Shown piece after piece: positions 5,880-12,283 of a stretch of DNA of 14,363 nucleotides (positions are counted from its first letter, which is position 1; each line of letters begins with the position of its first letter). The stretch comes from Anaerolineales bacterium UBA4826 (GTDB lineage Bacteria; Chloroflexota; Anaerolineae; UBA4142). The stretch spans positions 1 through 14,363 of the forward strand of contig DHFK01000121.1 in NCBI GenBank assembly GCA_002400365.1. The letters are read 5' to 3'. Both the position numbers and the translations under genes were made by a program. Below the pieces are notes generated by a model that was not told where the DNA came from, did no database searches, and was given only the letters and a program-made list of their open reading frames with translations.

Positions 5880-7832
5880 ATGCCAATCGCCAATCCTCTG
5901 CTTGACCGTCTGCGTCGCGGACCCATCCTCGCCGACGGCGCGATGGGCACGCTGCTGTACGCGCGCGGCATTTCGTTCGAGCGGTGCTTCGACGAACTCA
6001 ATCTGTCCGATCCCGCGCTCGTGCAGGAAATCCATCGCGATTATCTGCGCGCCGGCGCAGAGATGATCGAGACGAATACGTTCGGCGCAAATCGCTTCAA
6101 ACTCGCGCATCACGGTTTGGAGTCAAAGGTGCGCGAGATCAACTTGCGCGGCGTCAAACTGGCGCGCGAGGCGCGCGAAATCGCCGGGCAAACCGCGTTT
6201 GTGTGCGGCTCGGTCGGACCGTTGGGACAGTTCGTCACGCCGCTTGGACCGCTTAGCCAAGCCCAAGCGCACGCGGCGTTCAAAGAGCAGATCGAAGGAC
6301 TGCTCGAAGGGGGCGCGGACGCGATCATCATCGAGACGATGTCTGATCTCAACGAACTCCAGATCGCGATTGCCGCCGCGCGCGCGGTGACGCGCGATCT
6401 GCCGCTCATCGCGCAGGTGTCGTTCACCGAGGACGCCGACACGCTCGTCGGGAATTCGCCGGAAGAAATCGCGGCGACCTTGCGCGGTTTGCCCGTGGAT
6501 GTGATTGGCGCGAATTGCTCGGTCGGTCCTGCGGGGACGTTTGAGGCGGTCAGGCGGATGTTGGGAGCACTTGGAGATTGGAGCTTAGAGATTGCGCGCG
6601 CATCTCCAATTTCCAATCTCCAATCTCCAATCTCCAATCCCTTTCTCTCCGTCATGCCCAACGCCGGTTTCCCCACGCGCATCGGCGAGCGCTATATGTA
6701 CGTTTCGTCGCCGCAATACTTTGCGGATTACGTGCCCAAGTTCGTCAACGAACTGGGCGCGACCATCGTCGGCGGCTGCTGCGGCACGACGCCGGAACAC
6801 ATCGCCGCGATGCGGCGCGCGTTGGATGCGCTGCATCCAGCGGAAACGCCGCGCGTGATCGTCGTCGAAAAACCGACGCCGCCCCGGCTCGAAGAAACTG
6901 TCGCCGGCATGACGAGCGTGCCGCGCGGGTTGCGGCAGAAATTGAACGCGGGCAAGTGGGTCACCAGCGTCGAAATTGATCCGCCGCGCGGCTTGAATCC
7001 AACCAAGATGCTGCACGGCGCGGCAATGTTAAAAGAGATCGGAGTGGACTGCGTCAACATCGCCGATTCGCCCCTCGCCAAAGTTCGGATGGATTGTATT
7101 TCGCTCGCGGTGATGATCCAGCAACAAATCGGTTTGGAGACGATCATCCATTTCACCACGCGCGATCGCAACCTGATGGCGCTCCAGGCGCAACTCATCG
7201 GGGCACATACGCTCGGCATTCGTAACGTGCTCGCGCTCACCGGCGACCCGCCGCGCCTCGGCGATTATCCGAACGCGACCGCGGTGTACGACATTGATTC
7301 CATCGGCTTGATCAAAATCCTGAAACGCCTGAACGAAGGGCGCGATTGGGCGGGCACGAGCATTGGGGCGAACGCCGATTTCTTGATCGCGTGCGCGCTC
7401 GATATGCTGCGGGCAAATGCGGACCCCAACGAACTGGAGCGCTTTCACCGCAAACTGGAAGCCGGCGCAGACCTAGTCATGACCCAACCGGTCTACGACG
7501 CGGCGATCTTGCGTGAGTTTTTGCAAAAGTACGGCAACCAGTACGGCGCGGTCGAAAAGCCGATCCTGCTCGGCGTGCTGCCGCTGATGAGTTCCAAGCA
7601 CGCGGAATTCTTGCACAACGAAGTCCCCGGCATCACCCTGACCGACGACGCGCGCCGACGCATGAAAGACGCGGGCGAGCGCGGCGTGGCAGAGGGCATC
7701 CGGCTCGCGCAAGAGTTGCTGAACGAAACCAAGGATTTCGTCGCCGGCACATACTTGATGCCATCGTTCGGTCGCTACGACGTGTGCGGGGAGTTGGTGA
7801 AGGTGTTGGAAGACAAGATTTTGACTTTTTGA
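5880..7832 (+). CDS. Bifunctional homocysteine S-methyltransferase / methylenetetrahydrofolate reductase
   Basis: This 650-residue cytoplasmic fusion joins two steps of methionine and one-carbon metabolism. The N-terminal half (about 1-330) is a zinc-dependent homocysteine methyltransferase barrel: DGAMGT near the start, the zinc ligand C213 in GANCSVGP, and C300/C301 in GGCCGTTPEH. The C-terminal half (about 350-650) is a MetF-type MTHFR, with SVEIDPPRG at its first strand and ALTGDPPRLGDYP in the flavin/folate-binding region. The architecture is that of B. subtilis YitJ. The start at 5880 is chosen for GGAG (5871-5874) five bases upstream and the typical MPIANPLLDRL start; the frame is open from 5808 but only through the repeat. 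It is longer than relatives (about 610-625, from memory) because residues about 231-253 are encoded by a heptamer repeat. No SAM riboswitch was seen upstream. Confidence 0.94.
   Translation: MPIANPLLDRLRRGPILADGAMGTLLYARGISFERCFDELNLSDPALVQEIHRDYLRAGAEMIETNTFGANRFKLAHHGLESKVREINLRGVKLAREAREIAGQTAFVCGSVGPLGQFVTPLGPLSQAQAHAAFKEQIEGLLEGGADAIIIETMSDLNELQIAIAAARAVTRDLPLIAQVSFTEDADTLVGNSPEEIAATLRGLPVDVIGANCSVGPAGTFEAVRRMLGALGDWSLEIARASPISNLQSPISNPFLSVMPNAGFPTRIGERYMYVSSPQYFADYVPKFVNELGATIVGGCCGTTPEHIAAMRRALDALHPAETPRVIVVEKPTPPRLEETVAGMTSVPRGLRQKLNAGKWVTSVEIDPPRGLNPTKMLHGAAMLKEIGVDCVNIADSPLAKVRMDCISLAVMIQQQIGLETIIHFTTRDRNLMALQAQLIGAHTLGIRNVLALTGDPPRLGDYPNATAVYDIDSIGLIKILKRLNEGRDWAGTSIGANADFLIACALDMLRANADPNELERFHRKLEAGADLVMTQPVYDAAILREFLQKYGNQYGAVEKPILLGVLPLMSSKHAEFLHNEVPGITLTDDARRRMKDAGERGVAEGIRLAQELLNETKDFVAGTYLMPSFGRYDVCGELVKVLEDKILTF
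6571..6641. repeat. Heptamer-repeat hairpin inside the methyltransferase/MTHFR coding region
   Basis: The left arm TTGGAGATTGGAGC and following bases (6571-6594) are complementary at 22 of 24 positions to 6614-6637. The right side is five tandem 7-mers: CAATTTC, three CAATCTC, then CAATCCC (6607-6641). Because three 7-mers make 21 bases, the product has a seven-residue period (SPISNLQ, SPISNPF). It lies in the reading frame between RRMLGAL and PFLSVMPNAG, where relatives have a short loop, and does not break the frame. Confidence 0.88.
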
Positions 7833-7848
7833 TGATTCGTGCTATGAT
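7821..7848 (+). promoter_or_regulatory. Extended -10 promoter for the lipoprotein gene
   Basis: TTGACT (7821-7826), a 16-base spacer and TATGAT (7843-7848), with TG one base before the -10, match an extended -10 promoter. The -35 lies within the last codons of the upstream gene and the stop codon (7830-7832) is in the spacer. GGAGG (7877-7881) follows, eight bases before the ATG at 7890. Confidence 0.68.
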
Positions 7849-7889
7849 TGCGCCCGTCAAATTTTCCAGATACATTGGAGGTTTCCTGT

Positions 7890-8411
7890 ATGCGTCAGTT
7901 CGTTTTCGTTGCCGTCGCGGCAGCGCTGCTCATCGCCATAGTTGGCTGTTCCAATGGCGCGCCGCCCCCGCCGCCCCCGGGTAATCCACCCTCCGCGCGT
8001 GTTCGCACGCCAACGCCGGTGCCTGCTAATGACGAAGAAGCCCTGCGGCAACTAATCGTCGCCGAAGGTGAAGCGGTCGTTCAACAGGATATTGACCGGC
8101 TGCAAGGCATGTGGGCGAGCGATGGCGTCGTCACCGACGCGAACCGCACTCCCGATAATCCAAGCGACGACAAGACCTGGAAGGGCTGGGCGGCGATTCG
8201 AGACCGCTACGTCAACATCGTCTTCCCGTCGAATCCGGCGTTCGCCGAGCATCCTAACATTCGCGTGACCATCGCCGGGGAAACGGCAACTGCGCTTGCG
8301 GATACCAAGATCGGCGTCACCAACTTGAAGGACAATGACAAGTGGACGTTCCGCAAAATGGATGGACAGTGGAGAATCACGAGTCTGACGTTCGGTCTTG
8401 CGCCGAAATAG
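7890..8411 (+). CDS. Lipoprotein with NTF2/SnoaL-like domain
   Basis: This 173-residue protein begins with a type II signal peptide: MRQFVFVAVAAALLIAIVGC, with C20 as the probable lipidated cysteine of the IVGC lipobox. A Pro-rich, low-complexity stretch (about 23-50) would space the domain from the membrane. Residues about 52-170 resemble the SnoaL-like/DUF4440 branch of the NTF2 fold: an N-terminal helix (DEEALRQLIVAEGEAVVQQDIDRL), a short W-containing segment, then strands ending in the typical WTFRKMDGQWRITSLTF. Such domains act as small enzymes or ligand-binding modules; no activity can be assigned. The start at 7890 is chosen over an upstream in-frame ATG (7848) because it has GGAGG eight bases before it and gives a proper signal peptide. 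It has its own promoter and a strong terminator, so it is probably a single-gene unit. Confidence 0.82.
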   Translation: MRQFVFVAVAAALLIAIVGCSNGAPPPPPPGNPPSARVRTPTPVPANDEEALRQLIVAEGEAVVQQDIDRLQGMWASDGVVTDANRTPDNPSDDKTWKGWAAIRDRYVNIVFPSNPAFAEHPNIRVTIAGETATALADTKIGVTNLKDNDKWTFRKMDGQWRITSLTFGLAPK

Positions 8412-8428
8412 AAATTCCACTGCGCCCT

Positions 8429-8466
8429 GGCTCGCCATTCTGAATGAATGGCGAGCCGTTCTTTTT
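8429..8466 (+). terminator. Rho-independent terminator after the lipoprotein gene
   Basis: A perfect 12-bp stem, GGCTCGCCATTC (8429-8440) with GAATGGCGAGCC (8446-8457), closes a five-base loop and is followed by a T-rich tract TTCTTTTT (8459-8466). It lies 17 bases after the stop codon. Confidence 0.92.
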
Positions 8467-8505
8467 GCGTGCGGCGTTGCGGCGTTATCCATGCGTGGAA
8501 TGTGG

Positions 8506-8526
8506 GACGCACCTCGGAGGTGCGTC
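8506..8526. repeat. Short palindromic hairpin, possibly a REP-like repeat
   Basis: GACGCACCTC (8506-8515) and GAGGTGCGTC (8517-8526) are exact complements around a single base; a real hairpin would open a 3-5 base loop. There is no T-run, and a terminator already lies 40 bases upstream, so it is more likely a dispersed palindrome or a protein-binding site. It lies 44 bases upstream of the -35 of the next operon. Confidence 0.5.
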
Positions 8527-8569
8527 GCACGTTTGCGGAGTTCTGGGTAATCACCCGCCTACCCCACCA

Positions 8570-8598
8570 TTGCGAAGATTGCGCCAGAGTGTTATAAT
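8570..8598 (+). promoter_or_regulatory. Extended -10 promoter for the three-gene operon
   Basis: TTGCGA (8570-8575, four of six), a 17-base spacer and exact TATAAT (8593-8598), with TG one base upstream of the -10 (TGTTATAAT), form an extended -10 promoter. Transcription would start near 8605, giving a leader of about 33 bases. The weak -35 is balanced by the strong extended -10. Confidence 0.72.
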
Positions 8599-8637
8599 AA
8601 GGCAAAAGGTTGAACAGTACCTGCCGGGAAACGAAAG

Positions 8638-9765
8638 ATGCCTAACAAGATTCTCCTCTTGGACAGTGATCAGACTACAGTCGCCTGGTTCAAAGGGAAA
8701 CTGGAAAACCAGGGATTTAGCGTTGACACCGCCGACCTGGGCGCAGTGGCATTGCGGAAAATCGCGGCTGCCCCACCCGACCTGCTGGTGCTCGACCGGG
8801 TTTTGCCGGATATTGACGGTATCGAAGTCATCCGGCGCGTGCGCAGTGATCCCCATTCAAGCCGCATCGCCATCATCGTCCTCAGCGCGCTTAGCCGGCC
8901 CGACGTGCTGACCGCCTGCCTGAACGCTGGCGCGAATCGCTATGTGGTCAAGCGCCCCGGCGCGGATGTCGAACTGATCGCCAAGACGCGCGCGCTCCTC
9001 TCCCAACCCAAATCCCTCTCGACCCGGCGCGGGCGCATCGTCGCTTTTTGCAGCGCCAAGGGCGGCTCCGGCACGACCTCGCTTTGTATCAACACCGCCG
9101 ATGCGCTGATCAAAGCGCATCCCGGGGCAGACATCGTGGTCGTGGACATGGTCTTTCCTATGGGAACGGTCGGCACGGCGCTCGGCTTTGAATCCAGCAA
9201 GACCGTCGCCAAGTTATCACAAGAGAAAACGATTGACCACGTCATGATCGAGAGTTACGTTTCGCATCCGGTCCGCTGGGGCTTTCGCGTGTTGCTGGGC
9301 GCGAAGGATCCCCAAGAAGCCGGCACGCTCGACGTGACCAAAGTACAGTTAATCTTTGAAACCCTCCAGATCGCACACGATTATATCTTGGTTGATCTCG
9401 GTCGCACGCTCTCGCGCATCTCCTTGCCGATTCTGGAAATGTCGTCCAACATTATCATCGTCGTCACGCCGGACATTGCCACCGTCAAGACGACCCGGTT
9501 TTTGATCCAATATCTGGAATCGCACGGCATTGACCGCGAGCGTTTGGTGGTAGTCAACAATCGGACAGTCGGACGCGTGTGGACCACCATCGAAGATATG
9601 GCGCACGAACTCGGCATCGCACCCAAGTTCACTGTCCCGTATTTGCTAGAACACATGACGATGGCGATCAACGAAGCCGTCCCCTTTATCGAAAAGTTCC
9701 CCGAGGACTCGGCGTTGATGACCTTCAACGACATCGCGCGCTTTTTGTACACTTCCATCCGCTGA
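8638..9765 (+). CDS. Receiver domain fused to CpaE/MinD-type ATPase
   Basis: This 375-residue protein has an N-terminal response-regulator receiver domain (1-120) and a C-terminal ParA/MinD-class ATPase (about 132-370), the layout of CpaE. The receiver keeps its working residues: D9 and D11, phospho-acceptor D53 in LLVLDRVLPDIDG, S83 and K105. The ATPase has a deviant Walker A, SAKGGSGTT (139-147): the MinD signature lysine K141 is kept but the P-loop lysine position is T146, as I recall for many CpaE relatives. D170 (VVVDMVF) and D253 (ILVDLGR) fit the switch and Walker B positions. CpaE normally positions Flp/Tad pilus machinery, but no pilus gene is nearby. No histidine kinase is adjacent. 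It is the first gene of a tight operon. The start has only a weak purine-rich GGGAAACGAAAG before it. Confidence 0.88.
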   Translation: MPNKILLLDSDQTTVAWFKGKLENQGFSVDTADLGAVALRKIAAAPPDLLVLDRVLPDIDGIEVIRRVRSDPHSSRIAIIVLSALSRPDVLTACLNAGANRYVVKRPGADVELIAKTRALLSQPKSLSTRRGRIVAFCSAKGGSGTTSLCINTADALIKAHPGADIVVVDMVFPMGTVGTALGFESSKTVAKLSQEKTIDHVMIESYVSHPVRWGFRVLLGAKDPQEAGTLDVTKVQLIFETLQIAHDYILVDLGRTLSRISLPILEMSSNIIIVVTPDIATVKTTRFLIQYLESHGIDRERLVVVNNRTVGRVWTTIEDMAHELGIAPKFTVPYLLEHMTMAINEAVPFIEKFPEDSALMTFNDIARFLYTSIR

Positions 9766-9800
9766 GCCCTCGGATGGCCTCAGCCAGTCAGGAGATGCCC

Positions 9801-10409
9801 GTGACCATGCCCCAGCCCGTTCAACTTAGCCCGCGCGCGCAGGCATACTTTGCCCAGGTCTTCAAGCCCCGATACGACGCGTTGCAGCAAGCGGTCAAAC
9901 AGACGCCGCTGGCGATCCTGGTTTGGGGACCCGGCCCGAGCGCCGGCGATTTGTACATGAAACGCGCGCAGATTCGCGACGAATTGCGCCGCCGTGGGCA
10001 CGCCGCGTTCTTTAGCGAAGAACTTGCCGGGACTGCGTCCGGCGTGCCATCGCAAAAAGGCATCGAATTCCTGCAAGCGCAAGCCGCGGATTTGATTGTC
10101 GTGATGCAGGCGTCGTACGGCTCGGTCGCGGAGGTGCACGACTTTGCCTCGTTCCGGGTCATCAATTTCAAAATGCTCGTCTTCATAGACCAAGCCGCGA
10201 CCGATGGCTATTCGTACCAGGGCGCCCTGACGGAACTCAAGACACTTTACAACAACGTCGAGACCTACAAATATCCGGAGGACATCGTTCAGTGTAATCT
10301 CCTCAGAATAGTAATGTCCAAGGTGGATGTCCTCCAGATGGTCAAATATCGCGACCTGACGAACGCCGGCAGTTGGGCGCCGCTTCCGCCCCAGGGAGCG
10401 CCGGCGTGA
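9801..10409 (+). CDS. Unfamiliar protein with nucleoside-deoxyribosyltransferase/TIR-like Rossmann fold
   Basis: I do not recognise a named family. The 202-residue product shows alternating strands and helices: LAILVWGPGPS (37-47), a helix IRDELRRRGHAAFFSEEL (58-75), ADLIVVMQ (96-103), a GSVAEVHDF segment (107-115), and NFKMLVFID (122-130). This order, with acidic D97 ending one element and E111 in a G-x-x-A-E-x-x-x-F context after the third strand, resembles nucleoside 2-deoxyribosyltransferases and related TIR-like enzymes, where the equivalent glutamate is catalytic. That is inference from pattern, not a match. The start is uncertain: GTG at 9801 has AGGAG (9790-9794) six bases upstream; ATG at 9807 lies 12 bases from it; ATG at 9774 has no such site. 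The stop overlaps the next gene's start by four bases, implying translational coupling. Confidence 0.75.
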   Translation: MTMPQPVQLSPRAQAYFAQVFKPRYDALQQAVKQTPLAILVWGPGPSAGDLYMKRAQIRDELRRRGHAAFFSEELAGTASGVPSQKGIEFLQAQAADLIVVMQASYGSVAEVHDFASFRVINFKMLVFIDQAATDGYSYQGALTELKTLYNNVETYKYPEDIVQCNLLRIVMSKVDVLQMVKYRDLTNAGSWAPLPPQGAPA

Positions 10410-12043
10410 GTTCCAGCCCTTCCGACCACAATTTGCTCGAACTCTATCGCCAGCACCGCGACGAGATCGACGCGCTGACCACGCCAGACACGCTCTTTCT
10501 CCTTGCTTTCGCGAATCACCTGGGCAGCGTCCGGGTGGACACGCTCGCCAGCGACCTGGGGCTTTCGCTCGGCGTGCTGCGCGCGAAATTGACTCCCCTG
10601 TTACGCGGACAACTGATCGCCGAAGACCGACGCACGCTCATGGTTACCGCGCTGGGCAAACGCGTTTTGGCGGAGATCGGTTTGCTTGCGCCGCCGCTCG
10701 CGCCCAGCCAACTGCCCAAGGAACCCGAACCGCCGAGGCAGCCGCCGACTGCAGGCGCAAAGCCCGCCGGGACGCCGGGCTGGCTGTGGAGCATGATCGC
10801 ATTTCTTGGCACCGGCGCAGTCGCGCTTTTGGTCATTCTGGTTGCCGGCATCGTCTTCTTGCCGGAAATTCTCCCGCCGCGCGTTCCCACCATCACCCCA
10901 CAGATCGCGACGAGCATCCCCCTCATCACAGCGACCGGGACGCCCACACCCTCGCCAAGTCCATCGTCAACTCCTACTTCAACGCTCACTCCAACAGCTT
11001 CGGCAACGTCTTGGGTAACGCCAACGGCGTCGGCAACGCCAACCCTCACTCCTACATCGTCAGCCACGCCGACGCCCACGCCATCGCGCACAGCCACCCC
11101 ATCGCCATCGCCATCACCATCGCCGACGAGCCCGGTCTTGACTATTCCAGCAGGTCATTCCCCTGCGGTGATAGTCTTCCATCCAACCGGCAAAACGGTC
11201 TATGTCGGCAGCCCAGACGGCACGATCATCGCGTTGGACAGTCAGACGCGCAAGATCGCGACCGAGATCAGGGGCTTGCCGCCGGTTTCCTGGCTTGCCA
11301 TCAGCCCCAAGGGGGATCGTTTGTTTGCGACGATGACCAATGGAATCGTGTTGGCGTTCGACACGAACAACCTGAACAACATCGTCGCGAAAGGAAGCGT
11401 AGACGTCCAGACGGGACCGGACAAGCCAATGGTCATCACGAACGATGGGCGGTACTTGCTTGTCTCGGACAGTTACGCCAGGTCAAGCAACGTCTTTGCG
11501 CTTGAAACGGACAAGTTATCGCAGACGAGCCTCCTGACCAGCGGGTTGGGCCCCAGACTGCCCGAGATCAACCGCGCGTCGAGTTTGGTGTTCGTCCCTT
11601 GCTTTGCAGACAACTTGGTGGCGGTCTACGGTGCGACGAGCGCATATTCCATCAGACCGACCTCTCGTTCCAGTTATGTCACGATTCCGGTTGAAGGCGG
11701 TCCCGTCTCGGCGCATCTAAGCAAGGACGAATCATTGCTGTATGTCAGTCTGGGCAATGAACCGCAGATTGCCATCGTGAACGTCAAGGCGCTCAAGGTC
11801 GAGCAGTTGGTTCAGGTTCCCTCTAGCGTTCTTGCGGCAGCGCTCAGCCCGGATGGACAACAGTTGGTCGCGATCAGCAACAAAGGAAACTTTATCTTTG
11901 TGTTTGACACTGGCGCGCGCCGCGTCAGCGCAGCGTATGCAGTTGGCAAAGCGCCGCGCGGCATCGCCATCTCGCCCGACAATCGCACGATCTGGGTTGC
12001 CAATTCGGGAGATGGGACGTTGAGCGTCATCGCGTTGCCATGA
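10406..12043 (+). CDS. Membrane protein: winged helix, one TM helix, Thr/Pro linker, beta-propeller
   Basis: The 545-residue product has four parts. Residues about 26-95 look like a winged helix-turn-helix (LASDLGLSLGVLRAKLTPLLRGQLIAEDRRTLMVTALGKRVL). A Pro-rich stretch leads to one membrane helix (about 126-152). Residues about 160-243 are almost all Thr, Pro, Ser and Ala. Residues about 245-545 are YVTN/WD-type propeller repeats of roughly 40 residues, with recurring LAISPKGDRLFAT, AALSPDGQQLVAIS and IAISPDNRTIWVANSGDGTLSVI. A charged N-side predicts the winged helix inside and the propeller outside, as in membrane-bound regulators such as ToxR or CadC. The GTG start at 10406 is chosen because AGGGAG (10393-10398) lies seven bases upstream and it overlaps the preceding stop as GTGA; an in-frame ATG at 10373 has no such support. 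Function unknown; sensing or surface binding is plausible. Confidence 0.85.
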   Translation: MSSSPSDHNLLELYRQHRDEIDALTTPDTLFLLAFANHLGSVRVDTLASDLGLSLGVLRAKLTPLLRGQLIAEDRRTLMVTALGKRVLAEIGLLAPPLAPSQLPKEPEPPRQPPTAGAKPAGTPGWLWSMIAFLGTGAVALLVILVAGIVFLPEILPPRVPTITPQIATSIPLITATGTPTPSPSPSSTPTSTLTPTASATSWVTPTASATPTLTPTSSATPTPTPSRTATPSPSPSPSPTSPVLTIPAGHSPAVIVFHPTGKTVYVGSPDGTIIALDSQTRKIATEIRGLPPVSWLAISPKGDRLFATMTNGIVLAFDTNNLNNIVAKGSVDVQTGPDKPMVITNDGRYLLVSDSYARSSNVFALETDKLSQTSLLTSGLGPRLPEINRASSLVFVPCFADNLVAVYGATSAYSIRPTSRSSYVTIPVEGGPVSAHLSKDESLLYVSLGNEPQIAIVNVKALKVEQLVQVPSSVLAAALSPDGQQLVAISNKGNFIFVFDTGARRVSAAYAVGKAPRGIAISPDNRTIWVANSGDGTLSVIALP

Positions 12044-12060
12044 TGGCAGCCGTTCAGATA

Positions 12061-12184
12061 GGACGCTGACGAGCGCAGACGAGCGCGGAAAAAACTGCGA
12101 CCAGCGCGCCAGTCCCCATGGTTGGCATTGACCGCTTTCGCATGGAGAAAGAAAATCCGCGTTAATCCGCGCTCGTCCGCGTCC
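12061..12184. repeat. Decamer-repeat inverted element upstream of uvrB
   Basis: Three 10-base units at 12061-12090 (GGACGCTGAC, GAGCGCAGAC, GAGCGCGGAA) are complementary at 24 of 30 positions to three units at 12155-12184 (ATCCGCGTTA, ATCCGCGCTC, GTCCGCGTCC). The 64-base middle has no clear gene or T-run. It fills most of the 240-base gap between the propeller gene and uvrB and ends 34 bases before the uvrB -35. The reading frame of uvrB is open across its right arm, but the uvrB start lies downstream. Confidence 0.75.
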
Positions 12185-12218
12185 CATTCAAACGACCTGA
12201 ACGCTTACGCCGTGATGT

Positions 12219-12247
12219 TTGATGCGCCGATACGTCCGTGCTATAAT
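12219..12247 (+). promoter_or_regulatory. Extended -10 promoter for uvrB
   Basis: TTGATG (12219-12224), a 17-base spacer and exact TATAAT (12242-12247), with TG one base upstream (TGCTATAAT), form an extended -10 promoter about 37 bases before the uvrB ATG. No LexA-type operator was recognised around it. Confidence 0.8.
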
Positions 12248-12283
12248 GCGATCGAAGCAAGCGTCACTCGTCACGGAGTTTCA

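Noticed and set aside
6607..6641. CRISPR-like tandem repeats
   Set aside because: Units are 7 bases and contiguous, with no spacers and no cas genes.
12036..12048. Palindrome TGCCATGATGGCA at the propeller gene stop as a terminator
   Set aside because: The stem is only 5 bp with no T-run after it.
12122..12283. Upstream extension of the uvrB frame
   Set aside because: It crosses a decamer repeat and the promoter, and lies before the conserved MPEFKL start that has a good ribosome-binding site.
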